Positions 22,712-34,778 of a stretch of DNA of 64,000 nucleotides are shown here, piece after piece. Position 1 is the stretch's first letter. Each line of letters begins with the position of its first letter. The stretch lies in NCBI GenBank assembly GCA_032718475.1, contig JAUCBJ010009136.1, forward strand, positions 124,001 through 188,000, read 5' to 3'. The notes below the pieces were generated by a model. It did not search any database. It saw nothing but the letters and a program-made list of their open reading frames with translations, and was not told the DNA's origin. The translations under genes were made by a program, and so were the position numbers. This stretch comes from Nemertoderma westbladi. Taxonomy: Eukaryota; Xenacoelomorpha; Nemertodermatida; Nemertodermatidae.

Positions 22712-24260
22712 TAGGTCCTTTGGTCATTAGGTCCTTTGGTCGTTAGGTCCTTTGGTCGTTAGGTCCTTTGGTCGTTAGGTCCTTTCGTCGTTAGGTCCTT
22801 TGGTCGTTAAGTCCTGCGGCGTGTGGTCCTGCGGCGTGTGGTCCTGCGGCGTTTGGTCCCTTGGTCGTTAGGTCCCTTGGTCGTTAGGTCCTTTGGTCGA
22901 TGCGTCCTTTGGTCATTGCGCCCTTTGGTCATTGCGTCCTTTGGTCGTTGCGTCCTTTGGTCGTTGCGTCCTTTGGTCGTTAGGTCCTGCGGCGTTTGGT
23001 CCTTTGGTCGTTTGGTCCTTTGGTCGTTAGGTCCTTTGGTCGATGCGTCCTTTGGCCATTGCGTCCTTAGGTGATTACGTCCTTTGGTCGTTGCGTCCTT
23101 TGGTCGTTGCGTCCTCCTTTGGTCGTTAGGTCCTGCGGCGTTTTGTCCTTTGGTCGTTAGGTCCCTTCGTCGTTAGGTCCCTTCGTCGTTAGGTCCCTTC
23201 GTCGTTGGGTCCCTTGGTCGTTAGGTCCCTTTGTCGTTGCGTCCTTTGGTCGTTGCGTCCTTTGGTCGTTGCGTCCTTTGGTCGTTAGGTCCTGCGGCGT
23301 TTGGTCCTTTGGTCGTTAGGTCCCTTCGTCGTTAGGTCCCTTGGTCGTTAGGTCCCTTGGTCGTTAGGTCCCTTGGTCGTTAGGTCCCTTTGTCGTTGCG
23401 TCCTTTGGTCGTTGCGTCCTTTGGTCGTTGCGTCCTTTGGTCGTTAGGTCCTGCGGCGTTTGGTCCTTTGGTCGTTAGGTCCCTTCGTCGTTAGGTCCCT
23501 TGGTCGTTAGGTCCCTTGGTCGTTAGGTCCCTTGGTCGTTGCGTCCTTTGGTCGTTTGGTCCTGCGGCGTTTGGTCCCTTGGTCATTAGGTCCTGCGGCG
23601 TTAGGTCCTTTGGTCGTTAGGTCCCTTCGTCGTTAGGTCCCTTCGTCGTTAGGTCCCTTGGTCGTTAGGTCCCTTGGTCGTTAGGTCCCTTGGTCGTTAG
23701 GTCCCTTGGTCGTTGCGTCCTTTGGTCGTTTGGTCCTGCGGCGTTTGGTCCCTTGGTCATTAGGTCCTGCGGCGTTAGGTCCTTTGGTCGTTAGGTCCGT
23801 TGGTCGTTAGGTCCCTTGGTCGTTGCGTCCTTTGGTCGTTGCGTCCTTTGGTCGTTAGGTCCTGCGGCGTTTGGTCCTTTGGTCGTTAGGTCCCTTCGTC
23901 GTTAGGTCCCTTGGTCGTTAGGTCCCTTGTTCGTTAGGTCCCTTGGTCGTTAGGTCCCTTTGTCGTTGCGTCCTTTGGTCGTTGCGTCCTTTGGTCGTTA
24001 GGTCCTGCGGCGTTTGGTCCTTTGGTCGTTAGGTCCCTTCGTCGTTAGGTCCCTTGGTCGTTAGGTCCCTTGGTCGTTAGGTCCCTTGGTCGTTAGGTCC
24101 CTTGGTCGTTGCGTCCTTTGGTCCTGCGGCGTTTGGTCCCTTGGTCATTAGGTCCTGCGGCGTTAGGTCCTTTGGTCGTTAGGTCCTTTGGTCGTTAGGT
24201 CCCTTGGTCGCTAGGTCCTGCGGCGTCTGGTCCTTTGGTCGTTAGGTCCCTTCATCGTTA
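22712..24260. repeat. 16-bp GTCCTTTGGTCGTTAG array, left piece
   Basis: About 1.55 kb of a 16-bp unit. Variants include GTCCCTTGGTCGTTAG, GTCCCTTCGTCGTTAG, GTCCTTTGGTCGTTGC and a 14-base form GTCCTGCGGCGTTT. They recur in longer blocks (for example 23270-23560). It resumes at 25654 beyond a LINE insertion. No exon resemblance was found. Confidence 0.92.
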
Positions 24261-25653
24261 ATTTCAATTTCAATTTTCAATCCGGGATAGGCCCGGGCCT
24301 TTAATTTCGGAAGTTCACCTTTCGATATCGTTATACAGTATATTGCAAAAACCCAACACCAAAGGTAACCATAAAATGTTTAAGGTTGATCAGTATTTAT
24401 TCATGAATGTGGGTGATATGATAGGCCTAATGATAATATGCCGTAGCCGTGGGGTGTTGGGGTGCAGCCAGTGGTCAGCTGTAGCAAAGCTAGTATAGAT
24501 TTCCACTGGTGCATGACTGTGAAAGGTTTAGTGGACTGATCAGGAGGGGGGGGGGGGGGGGGGGGGGGGACTTGATAGATTCGAAAGGAGATAATTCAGT
24601 GTGCTCGGAATGTAAAAATCATGTTTATGAAATAGTTGCTAGCTAGTGGGACCCATCAGGAATATACTGCACATTGGATATATTGGAGATGTTTTATTGT
24701 ATATAGGTCAAACATAGATAAATACAGTATAGGTCTAACTTGAGTATGGACAGTATGCCTAAGTCGCAAAGTGGATACTTTATTTGTGGAATCTTTACCA
24801 GCTTCAAGACAAGGCATCGAGAAAACGTTTTTTTAATTTATTTGCTAGGGCATTTTTAGATAGTGAGTTTTTAAGTTCTAAGGGTAAATCATTCCAAATT
24901 TTAGGTCCTGTATATTTTATAGAATTTTGGGAAAGTTGTAAGCGGACACGAGGGACAAAGAACTTTTGTGTAGAAGCAGAGCGCGTGGAATATTTGTGTA
25001 TTGTACTTGTGTGACGGAATATTTTTTGCATGGTTTCAGTTTTCTTATGTTTGTTAATGTCGTACATAAATTTAGCTACTTCTAGGTCAAATAATTTTTC
25101 TAGTGGGAGGATTTGTAGAGATTTATAAATAGGTGACTGCATGCGCTTGGTAATGGCTAAATGTTATTGCTCTGATTATCTTATTTATTTTTACTTTTAT
25201 TTTCGACGTGTTATAGTTGTAGCTATTTCCCCACATTAAAATTCCGTACAGTATGTGAGGGTGAACTAGTGCAAAGTACAGGGTTCTCATAATGTGTAGA
25301 GGTAAAATGTGTCGCAATTTAACGAAAATACCAGATAATTTGGATATTTTAGAGAGTATGTATTCACAATGAGTCGACCAGTTAATTTTATTATCAATAT
25401 ATATACCTAAAAACTTAGTGGCGGTAGCTTCCGTAAGATTAGTGGATCGTATAGTGATGTTGGGTGTTATATAGTTCCTAGAGTTGTTAAAGATTATATA
25501 TTCAGTTTTTTTAAGGTTTAGGGATAATTTATTGTCAATGAGCCAATTGTCTAATTTAGAGAGTTCCGTATTGACTGTCGAGATTAGTGTGTCAGTATTG
25601 CTATGGCAATAGAGTAAAGTTGTGTCGTCTGCAAAGAGTGTGGTGAAAAGTTT
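24261..25653 (-). mobile_element. CR1-like LINE, 5'-truncated, inside the 16-bp array
   Basis: Minus-strand non-LTR element. Its 3' tail at 24261-24290 is an AATTGAAATTGAAA-type simple repeat next to GGCCCGGGCCTATCCCGG. The 3' untranslated part follows and includes a run of 24 G (24546-24569). The reverse transcriptase C-terminal half lies at 24804-25653. It is truncated at the FADD box, where the 16-bp array resumes. It resembles the LINE at 904-2781 in protein motifs but is more decayed. Confidence 0.8.
24804..25653 (-). pseudogene. LINE reverse transcriptase C-terminal half, frameshifted
   Basis: Starts abruptly at TLFADDTTLLY (catalytic FADD), then LSLNLKKTEYIIFNN, TKFLGIYIDNKINW and LRHILPLHIMRTLYFALVHP. 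A one-base frameshift near 25140 separates the block that ends IIRAITFSHYQ from the block beginning SPIYKSLQILPLEKLFD. The C-terminus has YSTRSA and GPKIWNDLPLELK, matching the order of motifs in the LINE at 904-2781. The fingers and most of the palm are absent. Confidence 0.85.
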
Positions 25654-28600
25654 GTCACTTGGTCGTTAGGTCCTGCGGCGTCTGGTCCTTTGGTCGTTAG
25701 GTCCCTTCATCATTAGGTCCCTTGGTCGTTAGGTCCTTTGGTCGTTAGGTCCTTTGGTCGTTGCGTCCTTTGGTCGTTTGGTCCTGCGGCGTTTGGTCCC
25801 TTGGTCGTTAGGTCCTCCGGCGTTAGGTCCTTTGGTCGTTAGGTCCCTTGGTCGTTAGGTCCTTTGGTCGTTGCGTCCTTTGGTCGTTAGGTCCTGCGGC
25901 GTCTGGTCCTTTGGTCGTTAGGTCCCGTCATCATTAGGTCCCTTGGTCGTTAGGTCCTTTGGTCGTTAGGTCCTTTGGTCGTTGCGTCCTTTGGTCGTTT
26001 GGTCCTGCGGCGTTTGGTCCCTTGGTCGTTAGGTCCTCCGGCGTTAGGTCCTTTGGTCGTTAGGTCCCTTGGTCGTTAGGTCCTGCGGCGTTTGGTCCTT
26101 TGGTCGTTAGGTCCCTTCGTCGTTAGGTCCCTTGGTCGTTAGGTGCTTTGGTCGTTAGGTCCTTTGGTCGTTGCGTCCTTTGGTCGTTTGGTCCTGCGGC
26201 GTTTGGTCCCTTGGTCGTTAGGTCCTCCGGCGTTAGGTCCTTTGGTCGTTAGGTCCCTTGGTCGTTAGGTCCTGCGGCGTTAGGTCCTTTGGTCGTTAGG
26301 TCCTTTGGTCGTTGCGTCCTTTGGTCGTTTGGTCCTGCGGCGTTTGGTCCCTTGGTCGTTAGGTCCTCCGGCGTTAGGTCCTTTGGTCGTTAGGTCCCTT
26401 GGTCGTTAGGTCCTGCGGCGTCTGGTCCTTTGGTCGTTAGGTCCCTTCATCATTAGGTCCCTTGGTCGTTAGGTCCTTTGGTCGTTAGGTCCTTTGGTCG
26501 TTGCGTCCTTTGGTCGTTTGGTCCTGCGGCGTTTGGTCACTTGGTCGTTAGGTCCCTTGGTCGTTAGGTCCTTTGGTCATTAGGTCCCTTTGGTCGTTGC
26601 GTCCTTTGGTCGTTTGGTCCTGCGGCGTTTGGTCACTTGGTCGTTAGGTCCCTTGGTCGTTAGGTCCTTTGGTCATTAGGTCCCTTGGTCGTTAGGTCCT
26701 GCGGCGTTTGGTCCTTTGGTCGTTAGGTCCCTTGGTCGTTAGGTCCTTTAGTCGTTAGGTCCCTTGGTCGTTAGGTCCTGCGGCGTTAGGTCCTTTGGTC
26801 GTTAGGTCCTTTTGTCGTTGTGTCCCTTGGTCGTTAGGTCCCTTTGTTGTTAGGTCCCTTGGTCGTTAGGTCCTGCGGCGTTTGGTCATTTGGTTGTTAG
26901 GTCCCTTCGTCGTTAGGTCCCTTGGTCGTTAGGTCCTTTGGTCGTTGCGTCCTTTGGTCGTTTGGTCCTGCGGCGTTTGGTCCCTTGGTCGTTAGGTCCT
27001 TTGGTCGTTACGTCCTGCGGCGTTTGGTCCTGCGTCGTTTTGTCCCTTGGTCGTTAGGTACCTTGGTCGTTAGGTCCTTTGGTCGATGAGTCCTTTGGTC
27101 GTTTGGTCCTGCGGCATTTGGTCCTGCAGCGTTTGGTCCTGCAGCGTTTGGTCCCTTGGTCGTTTGGTCCTGCGGCGTTTTGTCCCTTGGTCGTTAGGTC
27201 CTGCGGCGTTTGGTCCCTTGGTCGTTAGGTCTCTTGGTCGTTAGGTCATTTGGTCATTAGGTCTCTTGGTCGTTAGGTCCTGCGGCGTTTGGTCCTTTGG
27301 TCGTTAGGTCCCTTGGTCGTTAGGTCCTTTAGTCGTTATGTCCCTTGGTCGTTAGGTCCTGCAGCGTTATGTCCTTTGGTCGTTATGTCCTGCGGCGTTA
27401 AGTCCTTTGGTCGTTAGGTCCTTTGGTCGTTGCGTCCTTTGGTCGTTTGGTCCTGCAGCAATTGGTCCTTTGGTCGTTAGGTCCCTTCGTCGTTAGGTCC
27501 CTTTGTCGTTTGGTCCCTTGGTCGTTAGGTCCTTTGGTCGTTGCGTCCTTTGGTCCTTAGGTCCTGCGGCGTTTGGTCCTTTGGTCGTTAGGTCCCTTGG
27601 TCGTTAGGTCCCTTGGTCGTTAGGTCATTTGGTCATTGCGTCCTTTGGTCGTTTGGTCCTGCGGCAATTGGTCCTTTGGTCGTTAGGTCCCTTCGTCGTT
27701 AGGTCCCTTGGTCGTTAGGTCCTTTGGTCGTTAGGTCCCTTGGTCGTTAGGTCCTTTGGTCGTTAGGTCCTTTGGTCGTTGCGTCCTTTGGTCGTTAGGT
27801 CCTGCGGCGTTTGGTCCTTTGGTCATTAGGTCCCTTCGTCGTTAGGTCCTTTAGTCGTTAGGTCCTTTGGTCGTTGCGTCCTTTGGTCGGTAGGTCCTTT
27901 GGTCGTTCGTCCTGCGGCCATTGGTCCTTTGGTCGTTAGGTCCCTTCGTCATTAGGTCCCTTGGTCGTTAGGTCCTTTGGTCGTTGCGTCCTTTGGTCGT
28001 TAGGTCCTGCGGCGTTTGGTCCTTTGGTCGTTAGGTCCCTTCGTCGTTAGGTCCTTTAGTCGTTAGGTCCTTTGGTCGTTGCGTCCTTTGGTCGGTAGGT
28101 CCCTTGGTCGTTAGGTCCTTTGGTCGTTGCGTCCTTTGGTCGTTGCGTCCTTTGGTCGTTGCGTCCTTTGGTCGTTAGGTCCTGCGGCGTCTGGTCCCTT
28201 GGTCATTAGGTCCCTTGGTCGTTAGGTCCCTTGGTCGTTAGGTCCTTTGGTCGTTGCGTCCTTTGGTCGTTAGGTCCTGCGGCGTCTGGTCCCTTGGTCA
28301 TTAGGTCCCTTGGTCGTTAGGTCCCTTGGTCGTTAGGTCCTTTGGTCGTTGCGTCCTTTGGTCGGTAGGTCCTTTGGTCGTTACGTCCTGCGGCGTTTGG
28401 TCCTGCGGCGTTAGGTCCTTTGGTCGTTACGTCCTGCGGCGTTTGGTCCTGCGGCGTTAGGTCCTTTGGTCGTTAGGTCCCTTGGTCGTTAGGTCCTTTG
28501 GTCGTTACGTTCTGCAGCGTTAGGTCCTTTGGTCGTTAGGTCCCTTCGTCGTTAGGTCCTTTGGTCGTTAGGTCCTTTGGTCATTGCTTCCTTTGGTCGT

Positions 28601-28686
28601 TAGGTCCTTTGGTCGTTAGGTCCTTTGGTCATTGCGTCCTTTGGTCGTTAGGTCCTGCGGCGTTTGGTCCTGCGGCGCTATTAGGT
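25654..28686. repeat. 16-bp GTCCTTTGGTCGTTAG array, right piece
   Basis: About 3.0 kb continuing the 22712-24260 array with the same variants. Together the two pieces make about 4.6 kb, on the order of 280 units. Block-like recurrences are visible (25660-25900 with 25900-26090 and 26400-26560). Confidence 0.92.
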
Positions 28687-29884
28687 AATGTTCAAAACTC
28701 ACCAATACGTGAAAGCAAAAACAACAAATACACCAATTATAAATAACGATATATAAAGTACTTTTTTACACTCTCAGGTTATACACCAGTAAATAAGTTC
28801 ATCAAATACTTGCAGAATACTTACCAAAATACAATAAACGGATCAGTTCTAGAATATTAATCTATAAATATTTATGCACAAAATTCCTACCAATTACGAT
28901 GGTCAGTCGAACTTAGAGAAAATAAGCACATCAAGAGAACAAATAAGCAAATCAAAAACACTCAGGGGGGGGGGGGGGGGGGGGGTGTAGAAAGTTGATT
29001 ATTACTGTTAGCGCACTTGACAAAAAAAGACATTTTTAATCTCAATTTTAATATATTTTGACTCTTTCCGATTATTTAATAAACCATGCAACTAGGAAAC
29101 CTCTAGTGGCTGGACCTCCGCATTACTAATGTAATCCATAGTGGGGGTTGGGTGGTGCTTTTTTGCCGAGTCAGCTCTCGGGGCAAATACCACACCCTGG
29201 TTTGACATCCCACAGGGTGGGTGTCGCAGTGGAGTCAGATATGAGGCCCATCACCCATATCTACTCTGGCGCACATGACCCACCATTGGCTGTGCAGCTC
29301 ATCTGCTGGGTCATGCCCTGTACCCCTGCTGCCAGGTGCAGGTTATCAATAACGCTTCGCTATAGAGACCTACCTGGTTGTGGCGTGAGTGGTTGTTGCT
29401 GGAGGAAAACTTCCTTGATTTCGTAATATCGGCAATATATTAACTAAATAAGTATTAATATAGAAGTAGTTTGCTTTAAGCTGACATCCGATAGAAATAA
29501 GATAAATAAAACGATATGTTAGCCATTTTTCATTAATTATATGATATAAAAATGGTCGAATTCATTTCGCGTTGGCTCTTCAGCGGTAAACGGTTAAACG
29601 GTAAGCGGTTTTACTTATCTTAACCAAATAATAATGACAAATTGAGTTTACCAGTAGAATATAGAATATAATGATAAATAATTATAATTCAACTATTAAC
29701 ACTTTAGATATCAGAACTTTAGGCTTTATAGACTTTAGACTTGTAATAATCACCAGTCATTAAAATCTGACTAGAGATTTACTCTCTGCATGGGCATGTG
29801 ACTTCACTGTCAAACAATAACAAAGAAGAAGTGAGTAAGCCATAGAATTAATCATGTTTATATACAGGTTAAGGGGAAGGGGCA
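28687..29884 (+). other. Intron sequence, no gene seen
   Basis: AT-rich intron with a run of 21 G at 28965-28985 and a GC-richer stretch at 29100-29440. The latter has a 92-codon open frame that I do not recognise and that looks like untranslated sequence of a mobile element rather than a gene. The end (29868-29884, AAGGGGAAGGGGCA) looks like a polypurine tract next to the LTR that follows. Confidence 0.4.
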
Positions 29885-29989
29885 TGTTATGACCTAAGAG
29901 ACACGAGATAAACCTGGTACTTAGGCCTAATAAAGAACCTGCATATATACCTATCTTAGTCTGGTGGTGGTTGTTAATTAATCAATTCA
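29885..29989 (+). repeat. 5' LTR, internally deleted
   Basis: 105 bp from TGTTATGACC to CAATTCA. It matches the start and end of the 3' LTR but lacks about 98 bp present there between GGTGGTTG and TTAATTAATC. The TG...CA ends are preserved. Confidence 0.8.
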
Positions 29990-30163
29990 TGAGATGGCGC
30001 AGTGCTAGTCTTGTCTTAACCTATCCGGGAATAGAGACAACTCTGTGAATACTGAAATAACTTTTAAAAAATAAACCACTTTTGGATGCGAAATAGGTTT
30101 ACCCTACTAAATTCAACAGCAATTCAACAGTCACAGTCAATACTGCAATTCAGTAATTGTATA

Positions 30164-31954
30164 ATGGCACATACCGGTATCGACTTGAACGCAACGTACG
30201 AACTCACGACTGAGGATGTGGAAATACTGAGTCGCGAGGAACTCAAACAACACTGCATAAACGCAGAGATCCAAATCGATTCGAAAGACTCCACAGCTCG
30301 TTTACGGAAGCGTTTACACCGGTATCTCGCGGAAGAGATCGACGACGGCAGTGGTAAACCCACTTTACGAGGTGGTGGCCAAACCGAACTCGCATTAATT
30401 CTCCAACAAATGGAGGCTCAACGACGCGAAGATGCGGCCCAACATCGGGTAGATGCAGAGGAACGAGAAAGACGGGAAGAACAGCGCGAACAGCAACACC
30501 GTATCGAGGCGGAGGGACTCCGACTGTTATCGGATCAACGCGAACAGCGAATAATCGAACTGTTCTCCCAGCGCGGCGTGAACACGCGCACCGACCGACC
30601 CCTCGATGGCAGCCAGGCGGCGGCCAAATTCCAGACTCACGGACCCGAAAAACTTGATCGCGGAATTAAACTCAAAGAATTTCAGCGGTGGCGGGTAGCA
30701 TGGGATTCCTATTCAGTTTTAACCAAACTGGGGGGGAAACCACAAGAAGACCAACTCGCGGCATTCAGAACTTACTGTACAACCAATTTCCTAAGTGAAC
30801 TACAGTATTGCATCGGCATTGAACCTCACACACAAAATACATTACCAGAAATTTTGGACTTGATCGAGGTTTACTTGCGTAAACAACGCAATATCGTGGT
30901 TGACCGCTACCAATTGCTCCGCCTTAAAAAAGGGGAGTACGAGGATTTCGATACATTTTTGGCACATCTACGCGAAGCGATGGACGATGCAGAGATGCAC
31001 ACGATGACTGCAGATGATTGGTCTACCACATTAATTGTGTGCGGTCTGGGTACCGGTACAGAGGACGAGGAGACCCGGAAGGAGATCTTCGGTAAACGAC
31101 CTCCACTGGACACCAATGAAACCATTGAACTTTGTCGCAGCCGCGAGGTGGCTGCTAAAGAAACGCAGCGGTTACAGCACCGGGCTGTAGGCAAAGTAGA
31201 TGAAGGACGGGGACGCTCCAAATACAAATCCTGTTATAAAAAGGAGAAAAGAAACTCCACCAAGGAGGTAAATACTGAACAAAAAAAATTTCAGTCTGTA
31301 ACTCGAAATGCCTTTCTAGAAGCTATAACAAAAGCCCACTCAGAAGGAAGGTGTACAAACTGTGGTGGGACATACCCACACGCTGAGGGGAGACCGTGTG
31401 GAGCAAAAGAGGCTGTGTGCGGTGGGTGCAGTAAAAAAGGACACTACAAGCGATGCTGTCTGTCCAATTTACTACAAAACAAACCCAGCAAGGTTTCGGG
31501 AGGTGTAAAAATAGCGGTTGTGGAGACAGATAATAAACACCGGCGTAGACCAGTCATACCCATCGACTTCTATGTCCCCGCTGGATGTGATGGCACCAAA
31601 CCAATATATTTAGGTAACTGTGACAGTGTAGCCGATACTGGGGCGAAAGTTACCATCGCATCTGCCAAACTCGAACACGACTGGGATTTGCCCAACCATA
31701 AAGGCCGTAGGGAAGCAGACTTTCCCCTCATTGGTGCAGATGACCAAGAAATTGCATGCAACTATTGCGTTGACTTGGAACTGTCAGTGGGCGGTTGGCG
31801 ACACCTCGAGGCAGTGTACTTCTGCCCAAATATGAGGCAGAACGAGGTTTACCTCTCCTTCAATGCATGTATCGGGTTGAAACTAGTTTCACCTGACTTC
31901 CCTACTCCACTTCGAATAGCCGCTACCCAGACTACCGGCTGTGGGGGGGGATGA
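30164..31954 (+). CDS. Gag-protease of the Gypsy-type element
   Basis: Gag plus aspartic protease. The likely start is the ATG at 30164 (MAHTGIDLNATYEL), which matches the Gag start of the element at 3836-8859; the frame is open 26 codons further upstream. Residues about 20-60 form an SAP-like helical stretch (LSREELKQHCINA...LRKRLHRYL), followed by a long Arg/Glu/Gln-rich region likely to be coiled coil (30400-30560) and the capsid part. Near the end are CTNCGGTYPH and a CCHC knuckle (CGGCSKKGHYKRCC) for RNA binding, then protease with SVADTGAKVTIAS. The frame stops at 31954 just after a run of eight G (31944-31951). Pol continues in the +1 frame, most simply through an indel in the G run. 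Confidence 0.85.
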   Translation: MAHTGIDLNATYELTTEDVEILSREELKQHCINAEIQIDSKDSTARLRKRLHRYLAEEIDDGSGKPTLRGGGQTELALILQQMEAQRREDAAQHRVDAEERERREEQREQQHRIEAEGLRLLSDQREQRIIELFSQRGVNTRTDRPLDGSQAAAKFQTHGPEKLDRGIKLKEFQRWRVAWDSYSVLTKLGGKPQEDQLAAFRTYCTTNFLSELQYCIGIEPHTQNTLPEILDLIEVYLRKQRNIVVDRYQLLRLKKGEYEDFDTFLAHLREAMDDAEMHTMTADDWSTTLIVCGLGTGTEDEETRKEIFGKRPPLDTNETIELCRSREVAAKETQRLQHRAVGKVDEGRGRSKYKSCYKKEKRNSTKEVNTEQKKFQSVTRNAFLEAITKAHSEGRCTNCGGTYPHAEGRPCGAKEAVCGGCSKKGHYKRCCLSNLLQNKPSKVSGGVKIAVVETDNKHRRRPVIPIDFYVPAGCDGTKPIYLGNCDSVADTGAKVTIASAKLEHDWDLPNHKGRREADFPLIGADDQEIACNYCVDLELSVGGWRHLEAVYFCPNMRQNEVYLSFNACIGLKLVSPDFPTPLRIAATQTTGCGGG

Positions 31955-34746
31955 TGGAGGGAAAGGCCATTCCCAACCCAGTGACAACATACATGAGAGC
32001 ATCCGTCAGCAATTGCTAGCCGAATTCAAAGATGTCTTTGATACCACAGGGCCATTACAGCCCTTGGCTGGCCCTCCTATGACAATACAACTTGCAGAGG
32101 GGGCAAAAGCATATTGCCTAACGACAGCCCGTCCAATCCCACTACCCTATAGGGAAAAAACAAAAAATCTCCTCGATGAGATGGTCACCAAAGGGGTCAT
32201 TGAACCTGTAGGTGACCGCCCAGTATCATGGTGCCACCCCATGGTTGTATGTCCAAAGCCCAACCGACCCGGAGAGATCCGGATAACGGTTGACCTCACC
32301 CAACTCAACAAGCAGGTATTGCGAACCATACACAATTCCAGAACACCCGGAGACATTGTGTCTGCCCGCACACCTGGTACCTCCATGTTCACTGTCTTAG
32401 ATGCTAAGACAGGCTATTGGCAGGTTGAGTTAGACGAGGGGTCACGGGACTACACATCATTTATCACAATGTAGGGGCAGTATCGATACTGTAGAGCCCC
32501 AATGGGCTACATCAGCTCCGGAGAGTCATATAATTTCCGGGGAGATCAGGCACTCGATGGACTAATACAGGTCCACAAATGTGTGGACGATATCCTGGTG
32601 GAGGGAAGTGATATAGTGGAACACACCCAATGGGTACGGGAAGTACTACTTCACTGCCATAAACACGCTATCACCCTACACCCAGCGAAATTTCAATTCG
32701 CTAAACCGCAAGTAAAATTTGCGGGATATATCCTGACTGCAGACGGCACAGAGGCAGACCCAGAAAAGCTCAGGGCCATTTCTGATTACCCAACACCTGC
32801 TAATATAACCGATATTCGCAGTTTTATGGGGTTGGTAAACCAGCTGGGCCAGTTCAGTGATGATATTGCTGATACTGCTGCACCGCTGCGGGAATTGCTT
32901 CGAACGCGGAATGAATTCCACTGGAATGCGAACCATGATGTAGCCTTCCAGCGTATCAAACAATCCCTGACATCACCTCCGATCTTGGCACCATTTGACA
33001 TACAAAGGGAAACAAGATTAGAAGCGGATGCCTGCCGGATTGATGGGGGACTGGGATATGACCTACTGCAGCGTTACGGAGACCAATGGAAGTTGGTCAC
33101 CTGTGGCAGTCGGTTTCTTTCCGATGCCGAGACTCGGTATGCACCTATCGACCTGGAGACTCTGGCAATACATTATGCCTGCACCAAGTGCCGGCTATAC
33201 CTTGCGGGTCTACCCAAATTTACAGTCATATCAGACCACAATCCCCTTCAATCAATATTTAACTCAAAAAACTTGGAGCAAGTTACAAATCGGAGGATAC
33301 AACGCCTAAAGGCAGACCTCCAGTCGAACTATATATTTGATGTTGAGTGGCGTGCTGGCCGCAAACATTGTATCGCGGATGCACTAAGCCACCACCCTGT
33401 GGACCGTAAACCCAAAGATAATGAGACCGATGAGTTCCATACCATAGGCCATATCTGTACCGCAATCCAGGGTACTAACGATGATGAGCTTGTAATCGAA
33501 CTCCAACACGCAGCCCTAGAAGATATCGAGTACCAAGAGCTCATAAAACTCATACTTGTAGACTTCAAAAGGACCCACAAGAACCTAGATTCAATGCGAC
33601 CTTATCGCTCTATCCAAAACAACCTATCAGTGGATGATGGTCTAGTTCTATATGGTGACAGGATAGTTGTCCCACAAGCAAACCGAAGCGATATCTTAAA
33701 CCGTCTACATGCCGCTCATCAAGGTGTCACTCGCACCAAACAACGTGCGCGGCACACAGTGTACTGGCCTGGGATAACAGGTGATATCGAGCAGATGGTA
33801 CGCAATTGCGACGCCTGCCAGACTCACCTCCCCAGTCTTCCAAAAGAAACACTTAATGGCCGACCCTACCCCTGACCGACCATTCCAATCCGTTTCAGCA
33901 GACCTTTTCACCACAGGGGGTGAACACTTCCTGGTGTATGCTGATCGAATGTCAGGCTACCCATTAATTGCACAATGGCGATCCGATCCAACTGCACTTC
34001 AGTGCATCCATGTCGTCCGACAATTCTTTGCCGACCTTGGTGTACCGACCAGCTTTCATTCCGATGGAGGTCCTCAATTTTCCGCCGCCATCTTCAGGAA
34101 ATTTCTGAAAAGATGGGGAGTACAATGGGAGGCTTCGACTCCGCACTTCCCAAGCAGCAACGGCCATGCCGAGGCCATGGTCAAACTAATAAAAACATTG
34201 CTGCGCAAACTTCGGCGACCAGACGTTCACTCCGAGGAATTTCAAGAGGGGCTGTTAGAAATTCGGAACACCCCAAGAGGAGGCGGGCGATCACCCAGTG
34301 AAATCGTGTTTGGGCGACAAATCCGAACGCGTGTCCCTGCCCATTACAGCCGCTACGCGCAACAATGGCAAACTGAAGCGGAGGAACTCGACAACCGTGC
34401 CGCAAAAACCCAACAACTGGCAAGAGACCACTACGACACAACCGCTCACGTGCTTAAACCATTCAAAATCGGCACCAAGGTGCGAGTCCAGGACCACCGT
34501 AATCGAGTCTGGACCCATGTGGGCGAGATCGTGGGCATCGGGCATCGGCGTGACTACTACGTCAAACTTCCCTCTGGGAGAACGTGGTGGAGGAATCGTA
34601 GATTCCTACGGCCATATAATGAACCCAGTGAACCCGCTGACACAAACAACCCAGAGGAGGTCGAAACTGATACTAATAAACTTCGCCGAAGCACACGTGA
34701 ACGTAAACAAACAGTTCATTTCGCGACGACAGAACTACGAAACTGA
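31951..34746 (+). pseudogene. Gypsy-type pol (RT, RNase H, integrase) with stop and frameshift
   Basis: Reverse transcriptase begins around EEFKDVFDTTGPLQPL-like sequence at 32020 (here AEFKDVFDTTG), with RPIPLPYREK, MFTVLDAKTGYWQVELD and catalytic CVDDILVEG. A TAG at 32472-32474 interrupts it where the related element at 62239 has TGG. RNase H follows (LEADACRIDGGLGYDLL, PIDLETLAIHYA). The integrase zinc finger has HQGVTRTKQRARHTVYWPG and CDACQ. A one-base insertion near 33855 shifts the frame; the core then reads in the frame ending at 34746 with SADLFTTGGEHF, HSDGGPQFS and GHAEAMVK (D, D, E), and the C-terminus has FGRQIRTRVP. The first codons overlap the gag frame. Confidence 0.88.
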
Positions 34747-34778
34747 AACTAAACTAAAAATTAAAAAGGAAAGGGGGA

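Noticed and set aside
29148-29426. 92-codon open frame in a GC-richer stretch
   Set aside because: No known domain; composition and context fit untranslated mobile-element sequence better than a gene.
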